This document shows, piece by piece, positions 20,976 through 31,997 of a stretch of 64,000 nt of DNA. The stretch comes from Linnemannia hyalina. Its lineage: Eukaryota; Mortierellomycota; Mortierellomycetes; Mortierellales; Mortierellaceae. The position numbers were made by a program, and so were the translations under genes. The DNA lies in the NCBI GenBank assembly GCA_019671135.1, contig JAHRHY010000008.1, positions 496,001 to 560,000 on the forward strand. The letters are read 5' to 3'. Numbering within the stretch: the stretch's first letter is position 1; every line of letters begins with the position of its first letter. The notes under the pieces are model-generated. The model did not search any database. It saw nothing but the letters and a program-made list of their open reading frames with translations, and had not been told where the DNA came from.

Positions 20976-23171
20976 TTTTTGTGATGTGTTTTTGTTGGTT
21001 TGTTGAGAGAGGAGGGGAGCTGTTGGTGTTGAATGAAGATATAAAAAAAAAGGAGGGGAGAGTATCGATGGTGCAGGGGGTTTTTATACTCCCAATGCAA
21101 AGGAAGAATTGTCTATGCGCGATAAAGTTGTTTGCTTGTGAGAAGAAACAAGGAACAGACATGAATGGACAATGAGGCAAGAGAGTGACATCAACCGCAT
21201 AAGAAAAAAGCAAAGAACGGACGAATGGCGAACAAGCAAAATGGACACAACAGACAGCAAACGAGGAGGCGTTTGTTTAGTGTTCGACTATGACAACACC
21301 ACTTCTTCTCACTTTTGAGTCCAATTACGTCCGTTTGTTTGTATGGTTTTGTTACTTTGTGTGCCTCTTTGGTTGCAAATCAGGGACATCCGACACCAAC
21401 GGAGAAGGGACGAGGCAAAACTATGAGAAAGAGGGAAGGGAAAATACAACAGGGGCTCTCATTACAGAGTTGAATCGATGATGCATTATGCAATTCTCTC
21501 AGAGAGAAGGGAAGGAATTTCTATCCGTCTGTTGGTTGGTTGGTTGGTTGGTGTGCACTGAAGTGAAGGGTAAACATTGTCACCCTCCAAACTGTTGGAA
21601 CAACGTAGAAGAGTCTCGTACGGCGGGGATAAAGTCCATTGTCAACCGTAAACAAGCGGTTTCTCTTTCTCTTTTTCTCTTTCCTCTTGTTCTCAACGGA
21701 CTTCATGAACAACAACACCGTGTCGTCATTGGTTCTTTCCTCTGCCTAGAACAAAAAAAAAGAACCAGGCACTTCCTCTTGTCTAATGCCTGCGTATGTC
21801 GGAATGGTATTCGAAGAGTCGAGAACTTGACGAAACACGACAAAGAACAACAACAAACACGGACACACGTCTTCACTCGTATTTCAATTCGCGCATTCCC
21901 TCTGTTTGTACCTGACTTTCTTATATGCTCTGCAACGCCCACTTTTCAAGAAGAAAAGACGCCAGTTGAAGTGCACAAACGGTTCCTGCGTGCCCTCCTT
22001 CCCTCATTGTCCATGTGTATGATGCGATGTCCGTGTTCACACCTCCGTCTTTCTCGTCTTCTATTGTGAAAGAACCTTCTCCATGATAGTCACAAGGGAA
22101 GGTAAAAGGAGATAAAAAAGAAAGAGAACGGGAGTGGGTGAGAGAAGAGACACAATGGAAAGAAGAGGCGTCGAATCTCGGTACATGCTGGTATTAACTT
22201 TCTCACGCCATTCTTACCTCCCCCTTCTCCTTCTCCGCCCCCTTCCTTCCTTACTCCATCATTGTTCTTGTCCCTTGACTGACTCGCATAACTAGGACTA
22301 TCAATCCTCATTGTGCACGTTCTTTGGTTGAACGTGAAGGCGATGAAACAAGAGACAAATGGGTTGATGAGAAACCAGGGTTAAGAATGGTGAGAAGGGA
22401 AAAAAAAAAAAAATGTGGCGAGGCTGAATTTTTTTTTTTTCCCTTCTTTCGCCCTTTTGTGGTTTCATTCTTTTTCTTGCATTGTTCACTCGATCGGGGA
22501 ATGGATCTTGTCTTCGTCAGCAAGTTTTACTTCTGTGAGGAATGGCCGATTCCCTATTCTTGGTGAGTCATTTTTTTCGAAAGAAGGAGAGACGATGAAA
22601 AGCGATGTACGAGGAGAGCCGATGGGTGTTTCGGCAGTTAGAGCGAGAGGTAGAATCCGGACAAGCAAAAAAAAACCCATTACAACCAAGTTCGCCGTTT
22701 CGATATGTGCTTGGAAATCAACAATTTGAAACACTGCATGGCTATGGGCATGAATGGGCATGGAGGGAAAAACAAGTAAGGAAAGAATAAGACCATGATG
22801 TGTGTATGTGGATGGTAAACAAGGTAAAACGCTCAGGACCAAACACATACACAGACAAGATAGACAAAAAAACATCATTCTTATGCACGCCCGCTTGTGT
22901 TTGGTCCTTGCTGTTCGTAAGGGATTCTAGGCTTTTTCGTGGATGGTCATTGGTCCATGAGGATGAGAGGATGGGAGGAAGCCTTAAGATCAAAAACAGC
23001 CTCCTTGTTACGCGTTATTGATGTTGTTGACGTTGTTGCTGTCTAAGATGTCAGAGACGAGTAGGGGGGAGAAGGAGTGGATGGGGACTTTGACAAACGT
23101 CCGCTTTTTATTACACTGAGTGAGTACTGTACATTGTGAAAACTAGGGTGGAATGCAAATCGCTGTACCCC
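20976..23171. other. 2.2 kb upstream region of the His-rich gene
   Basis: Apart from the TATA and CCAAT elements near 21081-21096 I see no gene. Open frames on either strand are short, low-complexity and overlapping. (GTTG)n occurs near 21533-21552 and homopolymer A/T runs near 22400-22440. Confidence 0.45.
21081..21088 (-). promoter_or_regulatory. TATA box of the His-rich gene
   Basis: TATAAAAA on the minus strand, about 106 bases upstream of the ATG at 20975, followed by a C run and preceded by a CCAAT-type motif. A transcription start about 30 bases downstream would leave a leader of about 75 bases. Confidence 0.55.
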
Positions 23172-23926
23172 TTAGTAGGCAAGACGACCCTTGGCACAGT
23201 TGGGCGTCTTAGCCCCATAAACATTATGATGCTCCCTCTGCTCCCACCCCAGCATCAACTTCTGGAAAGGCGCCTCCCACGCCTTACATTCCCCCGGACA
23301 AGCAGCCTCAACGCCCGCAACCATAGCCTTCTGAACCATCGCATTCTCCTCTCTATAAGTCTTCTTCATCACATTCACAACCGCATGATGAACCATATCA
23401 AAGACCCCATCACGATGACCCCAGGGTGCGAAACAGGCGATGGATTTTGCCGACCCACAGAGTTCGTCGGGGGATCGACGGGGCGGTTTGTCGTGACAAT
23501 TCTTGCGGAAGACGGAGAAGATTGCTTCGTCGATGGCGCCACCGCGGCCGGAGAGGGAGGTGATGGCGCTGTGGGAGAGGGTCTCGGCGCGGGCTCGGTC
23601 GGCGATGGGGAGGGTTGCGAGCCGGCGGTCGATAACGGTTGAGTAGCGCTCGACGAGGAACTTGACGGGGTAGATCCTGCACTCACGCTCTGTTTGTAAG
23701 GAAGAGGTAGAAGTGGGTGGAAGTGTGGGGTGTTTTAGTAAGTGAGCATACATGGTATACATGTGGTTGTTGTTCAGTACGGGCATGGCGCAATTGACAG
23801 CATATACAGTTGGTTACGAAGGATAAGAGCAAAGGCATTCTGGTTCTTACCACAGGCGAAAGCAGTGGGTGCGAGGAAGGAGGCAATGGCAAGAGCCGAA
23901 GTAGTCAACAAAGTAAAGCGAACCAT
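23172..23926 (-). CDS. small secreted cysteine-containing protein
   Basis: Two exons, 23851-23926 and 23172-23689, give 197 aa. Residues 1-24 (MVRFTLLTTSALAIASFLAP then TAFA) are a textbook secretion signal with an AxA cleavage site; Cys25 would then be residue 1 of the mature protein. The mature part has eight Cys (ERECR, KNCHD, ELCGS, IACFA, the ACPGEC pair, PNCAK), an even number that suits four disulfides. It has no transmembrane segment and I do not recognise a family. The first exon codes for little more than the signal peptide, a common layout for fungal secreted proteins. Role unknown; the context (lone gene, TATA-like box) would suit an effector-like or cell-surface protein, but that is inference. 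Confidence 0.75.
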
Positions 23927-24030
23927 GATCGTCAAAAGAAGATTGCCTATGATACAGGAAAAAATGAGAGAAAGATAAAGAAGAGAAGTGGAGTGAGGAC
24001 GCAAGAGATAAAAAGTAGAGAAGAGGGGTG

Positions 24031-24038
24031 TTTTTATG
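24031..24038 (-). promoter_or_regulatory. TATA-like box of the secreted-protein gene
   Basis: CATAAAAA on the minus strand followed by C-rich sequence, about 105 bases upstream of the ATG at 23926. It closely resembles in sequence and spacing the box of the His-rich gene. Confidence 0.45.
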
Positions 24039-24566
24039 TCTCTCTCTTAAACCAGAGGAATGCTGTACCTAATTCTGACACAAACCTCAAATCCATGAAG
24101 TGAACAACTCTCTCTCTCTATGCCAAAGGTTCTCAACTAGCTCGTCTTTCTTTATACTTGGACATTTGACTAAGAAGGGTGGATGTGACTCTGTGGGGCT
24201 ATGGATTGAGATGAATGTAATTCTAGCGCGCAAAAATAATATGCATGTCCATGGTTCCGAATCTTCCTAAGAAACAAAAGGAAGAATGTCGCATAAAAAG
24301 GAAGTTCATAACCATTTTTTCTTTCGCCAATAAGTCCCGGACCCCTCGATGACTATGTGGGTTCATGATGTGACAGGAAGGATGCATTTGTGCTCACGGA
24401 ATATTGAGTTGAAAAAGAGTTCTGATGGAATAATGTCAATACGGGGGAGTTGTCCTCCGTCTCATCCTCTCTGTCGCGCCTGAGGTACTCGTGGCCTTTT
24501 CGCATTCCTGAATGACATCCGATCCTTCCCATTGGTAGGATAGACGTCAAGCTGGATGACTGACAT

Positions 24567-25108
24567 TTATGGGACTTCAAGGGAGGAGAGTAGTAGTAAT
24601 AGGTGAGTGAGTGGGTCGCCTTGATGGTGGTAATGGACGGCTTGACCTTCGAACACAATGAGTTTCGGAGTTGAGTGGCGATGGATCTGGCGCATGTTGT
24701 CATTTTCCCCATAAATGCTCACTCCTCGAAACAAAAGTCGTGCACTAAGAAAAAGACGGGAAGAAGGGAATAAAAATCGGCCGTCAATGAGCGGGACGCG
24801 TTGTTGCATATCAAACGGTTACAACAATAACGCGTGTACAAATGCCAAAAAAAAAAAAATGTAGACCGAGAACAAAAAGACATTTTTACTTACGAACGGT
24901 CGGCATCGTCCAACATGAAACGTCCCCCTCGAGGAGGATGTATGATGTTCATAAGACGGCAGAGGACTGCATGCCAGGGCGGATAAAGCCAATAGATCCA
25001 GCAGGAGTTCCACTGGGGATCCCTGGGTTCAATGAAGCGATATTCCTTAGCCGACAACCACAACAACCCCGAGGATTCGTGCCCTAGACACAACAAAAAA
25101 AAAGACAT
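24567..25108 (-). CDS. possible two-exon orphan gene
   Basis: Candidate exons 24894-25108 and 24567-24744 would join to 130 aa. The first exon begins at an ATG with an AATAAA-rich context and ends in a perfect donor (GTTC then GTAAGT). The second begins after an excellent acceptor (pyrimidine tract, CTTAG), and the phase matches, so the frame stays open through the join. The protein starts with a hydrophobic stretch (MSFFLLCLG), is rich in Trp and Tyr (WNSCWIYWLYPPWH) and has no family I know. Doubts: its composition is odd, the opposite strand is also open (24842-25087), and an alternative acceptor at 25084-25086 lies inside exon 1. Confidence 0.3.
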
Positions 25109-25269
25109 TTTATTCTTTTTGTTTTGTACTCTACTACTTGCGCACCAGGATTCCTTTCAGTAAGTTACTTCTCCAATCTCAAGAACGACGATGATATCAG
25201 GTCCTCATAAAAAAAGTGAAAATCAGGTTGGGACACTGAATCCGGGCTGTTCTTGATACAGAAAGAAAA

Positions 25270-25506
25270 ATGATCCTCGATAGTTCCGACTCGGCCGATG
25301 AAGAGAACCACTTCAAACGAAGAGAAGAGTCGAGGGGTGGGGATACTCAGAAACGTGAAGGGCAAGAAAAAAAACACACCCGCATGGCAAGGATGGCGTA
25401 CAAGGCATCGAGCCGCACGTGGAGTGTCGGTAGTCTGGTTGTTGCCGGATTGGCAGTGTTTGTGGGTAGTAGGTTAAGTTATTGGAGTCGATGGAGAAAT
25501 GTATAG
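25270..25506 (+). CDS. possible single-pass membrane microprotein
   Basis: A 78-codon frame with an ATG start. The N-terminal half is charged (DSSDSADEENHFKRREES), and residues near 52-68 (VGSLVVAGLAVFVGSRL) form one good membrane helix, followed by a short Trp/Arg-rich end (YWSRWRNV). That layout fits a tail-anchored or mitochondrial inner-membrane microprotein. A second in-frame ATG pair near residue 38 would give a roughly 40-aa version. There is no splice or homology support and the minus strand is open too, so this is tentative. Confidence 0.25.
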   Translation: MILDSSDSADEENHFKRREESRGGDTQKREGQEKKHTRMARMAYKASSRTWSVGSLVVAGLAVFVGSRLSYWSRWRNV

Positions 25507-26365
25507 AGGGTGTTGACCGATGTGCTTGATATAGTCTTTTTTTTTTCGTTGGTTACAGTCTTGGGTGTAGAGTGTGGACAGACGAGGAGGAGTAGGGGGA
25601 AGAGAAAGAGGTTAGCGTAGGAGAGAGCAATTGCTCCTCCCGCCCTTGGGCAATAATGTGAAGAGGATAGAGTGCAAGAAGGCAATGAGGACACGATGAA
25701 AAAAGTAGGAATAAAGACGGGATATATACAGATATATAGAATTTTGGCAATACAGTCAAGTTGGTGGTTAACTGGCCAGCTCTGGATCCTGTGTGGGACT
25801 GAGCAAGAAAGAGCAAATAAGATAACATTAGCAAAGGCACCAACATTATATGTCCGTTTTCCAACGTCAGGGCTGGAGGTTTTTCCACAAGATGCAAGCG
25901 CGCCATGTTGGTAATACTGGACAATTGCTGCAGTTGGGCGACGACACTGTGTGCAGAGTAGCAGGAAAGCTGAGGGACTGAGAGGAGTGTGAAGTGGAGA
26001 AGCAAATGTCGCCTCTCCTCTCCCCTCTCCACTCTTTTCTCTTCCTCCGACAAGCTTCAACAGCTCAGAGCTCTCAAGCACAGGAACGGGTGCCTATCGG
26101 CGCGAAGCCATGAGGCGCCGCCGAATCACTCGCGAAGGAGAGGGGGGTCAAATGAGGCAGGGCATGATTCTTCTAGGTACGGCCATTTTTGTGCCACAGG
26201 GGTCAAAGGATGGAGGATACACAGGGACATGGCGGTAGCACAGCCTGATATGCATACATACGCAGGTTTACCTCCGTTTCTCTCTCTCTCTGAACAACAC
26301 ACCATCTTCAGCCAGAGCTACAAATGAGCAGCGAGTGTTTACATAGGGAATACCAAAAAGGGAAT
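25507..26365. other. region with no assignable gene
   Basis: Several overlapping frames are open on both strands (for example 25479-26081 minus and 25989-26327 plus). None has a recognisable domain, composition or splice structure that sets it apart. I see nothing I can support. Confidence 0.4.
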
Positions 26366-27071
26366 TTATTGACGTGGGCGAAGTGTATTGTCACACCTTG
26401 GTTGGCGGCGGTGGAGGCAGTTGTGTAGCAGATTGAAGCCCTGTCTCGAGTTACCGCCATCCTCACCCTCGCTAGGATTAACTGGGGGGTCGCGGGGCGT
26501 CCCTCCAACATAAGTAAGCGTTCCGTCCACATTCTTAATTTTGTCAGCTATGAGAAGGAAATTTGGAGACGTGAATGCCCAAAGGGTTTGGAGAACAAAG
26601 GGAGAGGTTGGGGTGGGTGGAAGAGGTAACGGGAGTTAGAGGGCGAATATTCCAAGAAATCCAAGTCCTTCAGCTCAGACCTTCCCACTCGCTAATAGTA
26701 CCTAGTGCGCCTTCCCTCTTCCCATTTACTTACCAAGGTCAATGGTAGCATACTGGCCATCCCCTTTTCCGTTCTTAATGTACCCTTGAAAGACGGTTAC
26801 GTCTTTGAGATCGCGAATTTCAGCGTCATGGGCAAAGTTGGACTGAGCCCATTTAAAATGGCCTGGGCGATGAATCCTTTTAACTGCCTGGATCTTTTGT
26901 GTGTGTGTGTGTGTTTTATCGCTTCTCACCATCAATGTTGCCAATGAAATCGTTGTGATTGATCGATGACTCCTTGATCGAGCCGTCGTCGGATTGGCAG
27001 CTGGCTATCAGAATTTGCCTGTTCTCAGAAAGCTTGGTGTTCTGTGCACGTATCCTTGATGGACTTGGCAT
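26366..27071 (-). CDS. CVNH (cyanovirin-N homology) domain protein
   Basis: Three exons, 26930-27071, 26734-26862 and 26366-26547, give 150 aa with matching phases. CVNH proteins are small mannose-binding lectins known from cyanobacteria, ferns and fungi. The two tandem half-repeats are visible: NTKLSENRQILIASCQSDDG then SINHNDFIGNIDG, and FKWAQSNFAHDAEIRDLKDV then ATIDLADKIKNVDGTLTY. The I-x-N-x-D-G signatures and the FKW link between the halves are diagnostic. The first half keeps the usual L-x-A-x-C, but in the second half that Cys is replaced (VFQGYIKN), so the paired Cys seen in many members is missing. The C-terminal ~45 residues after TYVGG are unlike the family, Pro/Arg-rich, and may be a real tail or a missed splice. 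There is no signal peptide from the chosen ATG at 27071; an upstream leader exon cannot be excluded. Confidence 0.8.
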
Positions 27072-28342
27072 TCGAGGGAATGGGGGACGGCAAGCGATGC
27101 TGTGGAAGAGTATTTCTGGTGTAAGGTTGGGTGTGCGGGTGCAAAAGAAAAAAAAAAAACGAGAATAAGGTTGAGACTGGGATGCCGCGCCATACGCGCG
27201 CTTTTTAAAATCATTGACGAGGATGCCTGGCTTGGTGGTCAGTTTCGCAGATCCGTGCCCCCAGGGCGGCGTGGAAGACTCCTTGCCGCTCACCAGTACA
27301 CCGCCGCTGGAACGCAAAGCGGAGGCATCAGAGGGAGACGGACAACACCATTTTTCAGAGTTGAATTTCAAGGACAACACCACATCTTTCAGAGAACTTC
27401 AAAGAGAAAGGGACAACACTAAAGGGGACGAACGTGCACATTCATCTTCATGCCCTTTTGGCATTAGTTCCCGAACTGAACCGACCCCTTGACATGGACG
27501 CCTCAAACTAGTCTGGAAACACCCTTTATGATGAAAGATGCCCCGGCTTGAGGGTCAAGTTTACACCACTAGAGCATTACCATCCTCTTAGAGGTACTAT
27601 TCTCAATGGAAGAGAGAAACGGCGGGGAACGACTTTGCCAAAGGGAGTTGGACCGATAGTTTATGGTCGTCGGTATGTATTCCCACCAAGAGAGACCTTC
27701 TTGCAGTACAAAGTTAACCCCTCCCCTCGTACCTCTTTGCACGGGAGTCAAAGGATTGAAAAGCTGCTTTCCCCCATAAAATGACTGCCATCCCTAGGTC
27801 CTAGCTGCCCATTCATCTAGCCAACAGCTATTCTTCGTTTCCTGCAAAGGACCAAATGTGCAGAGTACGGAACACGACGATGATCCAGCCAACATATGTG
27901 ACACTACACACAATGCAGAAAATTGTAACGCTTTAGAATATTCACTTGTCGCATCGAGTTAGGAGTCGGCTATCAACCATGCAAAAGCAACTGTTGCTGT
28001 CAAAAGTGAACGTTTTCTGCAAGCTGATGCTGAGGGTCTGGTCATTGTGAAAACAAAAGACTGACACGACGGCAGCCTGCTATGTTTTCATGCAAACTAT
28101 GCCTCTACAGTTGAAGAAGGCATCTAAAGGGAGAGCATCGCTCCTGTGTTAGGAATGAGGACCAAAGGGGTGTGGATAATGAAATGTTGTTGTTTTTTTA
28201 TTAACAGAGGACACAATGATGATGACCAAAAACAAAATAAGGAAACCCCGGTTGAAAAGACTATTCTACAGTGGAATGGAGTTGAAAGAATGGAAGAGAG
28301 AAAATGTGCATATGTAAAAAAAGAGATGGTAACCTGACTTGC
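27072..28342. other. intergenic region with degenerate repeats
   Basis: No gene called. Around 27338-27425 a GGACAACAC...TTTCAGAG...TTCAA unit recurs about three times with drift. A frame at 27548-27784 is open but has no ATG near its start. The part next to 28343 should hold the chitin synthase 3'UTR. Confidence 0.4.
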
Positions 28343-30324
28343 TTAGACGACGCGACCGTTGAAGAGACGGAGGACCATGTAGGCGACACTGCCGATGAAA
28401 CGGAAGAGGGCGAGACCAGCGACCGACCAGAGGACGATACCGAGGTACAACTGACTGTTCTTCGTGAAATCGGATCCGAAAGCAGACGAAGTAACCAAGG
28501 CGACCAAGAGGGCGTTGGACATGATCCACGACAGCAAGACGCGAGTACGAATCTCACGGTAGTAATCCTCCTGCTTGGTCTTGGCATCACGACTCTGCTT
28601 GACCTCGACAGTCTTGATCGAAAGCGAAGACACGGCCTCATCGTAGGCGTTGTTGATATCGTGGCTGTCCGTGGGCACGTCGACCTCGACTCCTCCCTCG
28701 GCCGTCTTCTTGGCAACTCCGAGATCCGTGGCAACAGAGGTGTCTCCCTTGGTTCCCCAGGAGATATCATGGATGTTACAGAAGGCGTAGACGTTGAGAA
28801 TGTTGACGTACGAGGGGACCATGAACAGGTACTGAATGAACGAGTGGAACATGTGCCAGGGCTCCAAGAACAGGAAACTGGCAAAGAAGTACAGTCCGTA
28901 GGTCGAGGCGAGCGAGATGACAGTGTTGCGGAACATGTCGTTCTGGAAAAGATACGAAGCTTCCGATTGTCCTTCGGGCCTGTCCTTTTGAACCTCCTGG
29001 ATTCCGCGAACAGTCATGTAACCGGCTCCGAACAACATGTATCCCATCAGCACCGCAAAGAATCCCATCGACGACTTGTAGGCCCAGTTCGATCCCTGAG
29101 GTCTGTTACCCATACTCATGATGAACTGAGCAATGATCAACAAGATGTAGATGTAGCGAGTGATGGTGAAGATCCAGAATCCGGCAGCGTTTTCTCCGAA
29201 AGGCGATTGCTGAGGCGCATGTCCCTCTGTGTTGCCTTCTCCGTAGTAGACCATCGCGCTTCCGAGAATGTAGAACGTTAAGTAAAAGTTGGCCTAATTC
29301 ATTCGAAATAACAATGTGCATATGAACTGTCAGTCAAAACATGCCTGCATGCAAAAAAAAAATATATATAACATATTAAGTAGGCGGAGAGGTGAAAGAA
29401 CTTACCAAAGCGAACCAGGAGAAGAAAAGAGAGACAAAACTGTAAAAGAACTCGAGATGGAAGAACATCTTGCGGGATGTAGAGTGGTCTGAGCGCCAGA
29501 TATCCATCTGGTGAACCAAGGCATAGACAGAAGCGAAGAAGGAACCGTTCAACCAACGACGACGTTGGGAGATAAACTCGGCAACAGTGCTGGGCACATC
29601 GGTCTCACCGTAGGCAGACTTGACGTACTGAAGGACCCAGGCGGCGTTTCTCTTGGCGACCAACTCGAAGCAGAGGATACGATCCTCAGCCAGGTACATG
29701 TTGGCGGTGAAGATGTTGGCATCGGAACCATGGAACTTTTCACCTAAGAAGTACTTTTCGAGAGGACCTTGGCCGGAGGGGTCGTTCTGGAGGGCACGGT
29801 AACGGTAAGCAGAGAAGGCTCCTGGCAAGACGGAAATGTAACCAAAGACAGACTCGAGGGGCTTGTCGAGAATGTTGGACATCTTGTACTCGAAGTTCTG
29901 GGAAGCAACCAAGGGCGACAGGAGCTCGCTGCCTCCTTTACCCAACATGGCGCAAATCTCTCCACAGGCGCCTCCGACGTTCGAGTTGAGATCGAAAGCC
30001 TTCCAGAGATGGTAGATGGAAGTTGATCCAGGGCGGGTTCCGACATCGAGCAAGACACAGACATTGGGCTTCAAGACCTGTCCGAAGGCGTTGAAGAACC
30101 AACTAATGAAACGATATATTGCGAGGAATATCGATTGAAAGTTAGAAACTATGACAGTCCAAATGATTTTTCCGCTAGTGTGTATCCAGTCCAGAGTGTC
30201 CACAGCCCATCCATGTCATATTCTCAGCCCAGTCCCCAAGCAGCGGGAAGGGTGTAATAATAGCAACAAACAAGAAAGAAACACTGCGTTTTGGTGATAG
30301 CCGTTTGCCTTTCACAGTCAGCCC

Positions 30325-30360
<36 letters not shown>

Positions 30361-31997
30361 ACCGATGAGAGTTCAGTTTCTTGGCGTTCTTCTCCTTGAG
30401 GCAGAAAAGAATCTGGACAGGGACATAGCCCTTGTCGTGTCCTGAACGACCCATCTCGGGGTCAATGGTGACCTGGGTTGTGTACTGTATAAAGCATTCA
30501 TCAATTGGAGCGGCTCATTAGAAAAACTAGTATTTTTCACAGGCTGAAGGAAATTCACACACACACATAATGATTGAAAACATTGATACATACCTCGTAG
30601 ATATGGGCGGTGACGGGCTTGTCGTTGACAATGTTCTTGGCGACACCATCCTGGTAGACACCCATGGCGGCAAGGACGTTGAGGGTCTTGGGGTTAATCT
30701 TTGTACGACCATCAGAAACAATGCAGACGACAACCTTCTTCCAGGCATCAGGGCCCCAGGTGCGGGAGCGGTCGCGGGTGGTGAGATGGCGAATGTTCTT
30801 CATGACACCGTGCATTGTTCTTGTGAAGAGAACCTCATCTTCCTATTTGTTTTAGAGAGAAACAAACAAAAGGGTTAATTGAGTGCACAAGCATGGATCG
30901 CTTTGTTTGTTTCATGTCTCTTTTGCCTCTGAGAAGAGATTGGTCCTTCGTCAATGATATAAAACGGTTTAGTTGTTTGTTCCTTTCTTTTTTTGCTATC
31001 CAACCAACCAAACAACCAACCCACCAACCAGCCAGCCAAGCAAGAAGGGTAAGCAAGCAGGCTGAGTGGATCCCATATCACTATCACCGGCGAATTTTCC
31101 TTTTTTCCCTGTCACTTTCCCGCTGCTGTTGTTTTGATTTGCTGTCGTCTTTTAACGTTATTTTTTTTTCTTTTCTGTGTTCCTTTCCCATTGACTGAGT
31201 TCTCGCCCGCGGGAATAGAGTGTTGCTCCAGAACAAAAAAAAAAAAAAAAAGCACTGACGAGGCGGGAAGGGGAAAAAAGTACAAAAAAACAACAAGCGA
31301 ATAAATAGCCTGAAAACAACGTAATAGTCGCTCAAGTGGCGCGCAAACTTACGTTGTACATGGTCATGACGATGAACAGCTCAGTCTCACGGGGCTGGTC
31401 ATCCACCAACAGGGGTCGAAGGGTGTAGTTCTCGGCAGCAAAGTCGTTGGGATCACAGGTAGCAGCGGTGTAGCGCATGTGCGTAAACTCCTCGCCCTCC
31501 TGGTGCTTAAGCGTCTTGAGGAACTTTGAGGGCACAGGGCAGTCGAGGACCAAGTTACCTGAAGTCAGCTTGACCTTCTTGGTAGTCTGGTAACGACGAC
31601 GTTGAGCAGTGGGTGCGGGGCCATAGTGGCGAGTATCGGGCGTGCCTGGGGGCAGAGCACCTCCGGCCATGTCGAACTTGACGTGAGGGGAGCCCTGGTG
31701 GCCGAGGTCAGGCGTGCCGGCAAAAGGGTTTGCAGCAATATGGGGCGAGGGTATGCCGAGAGGCTGCTGGTGTGGGGTATAGGGCGAGGGAGCGAATCCA
31801 GGTGCGGGACTGGGAGCAAAGCCTGGTGCGGCGTTATTACTGCTGTTGTTGTATCCGGACGAGAGGAGGAGGGGCGCATTCTGGGAGTAGGCGGGTTGGG
31901 GCTCGTCGTCGAAGGGGTTGGCATTCGGGTTGTACTGGACGTTGACGTTTTGCATCGGGTAGTCCGATGGGGCCTGGCCAGGAGGGTAGCGAGACAT
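28343..31997 (-). CDS. CHS: Chitin synthase (GT2, division I/II type)
   Basis: Five exons, 31353-31997, 30594-30842, 30363-30484, 29406-30102 and 28343-29293, give 887 aa. The enzyme polymerises GlcNAc from UDP-GlcNAc at the plasma membrane and extrudes chitin into the wall. Residues 1-200 are Pro/Gln/Asn-rich and disordered. The family motifs follow in order: [14 protein letters not shown] (about 211-225), [12 protein letters not shown] (250-261), [60 protein letters not shown] and the QRRRW signature at 518-522. At least six membrane helices fill the C-terminal third. No myosin or cytochrome b5 domain is present, which separates it from division III-type enzymes of classes V-VII and from class IV. 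The intron between exons 3 and 4 holds a 28-base T run on the plus strand (30329-30356), and the first intron is 510 nt. Confidence 0.95.

Noticed and set aside
28304..29281. 325-codon open frame on the plus strand
   Set aside because: It is antisense to the last exon of chitin synthase, which has clear homology and splice support.
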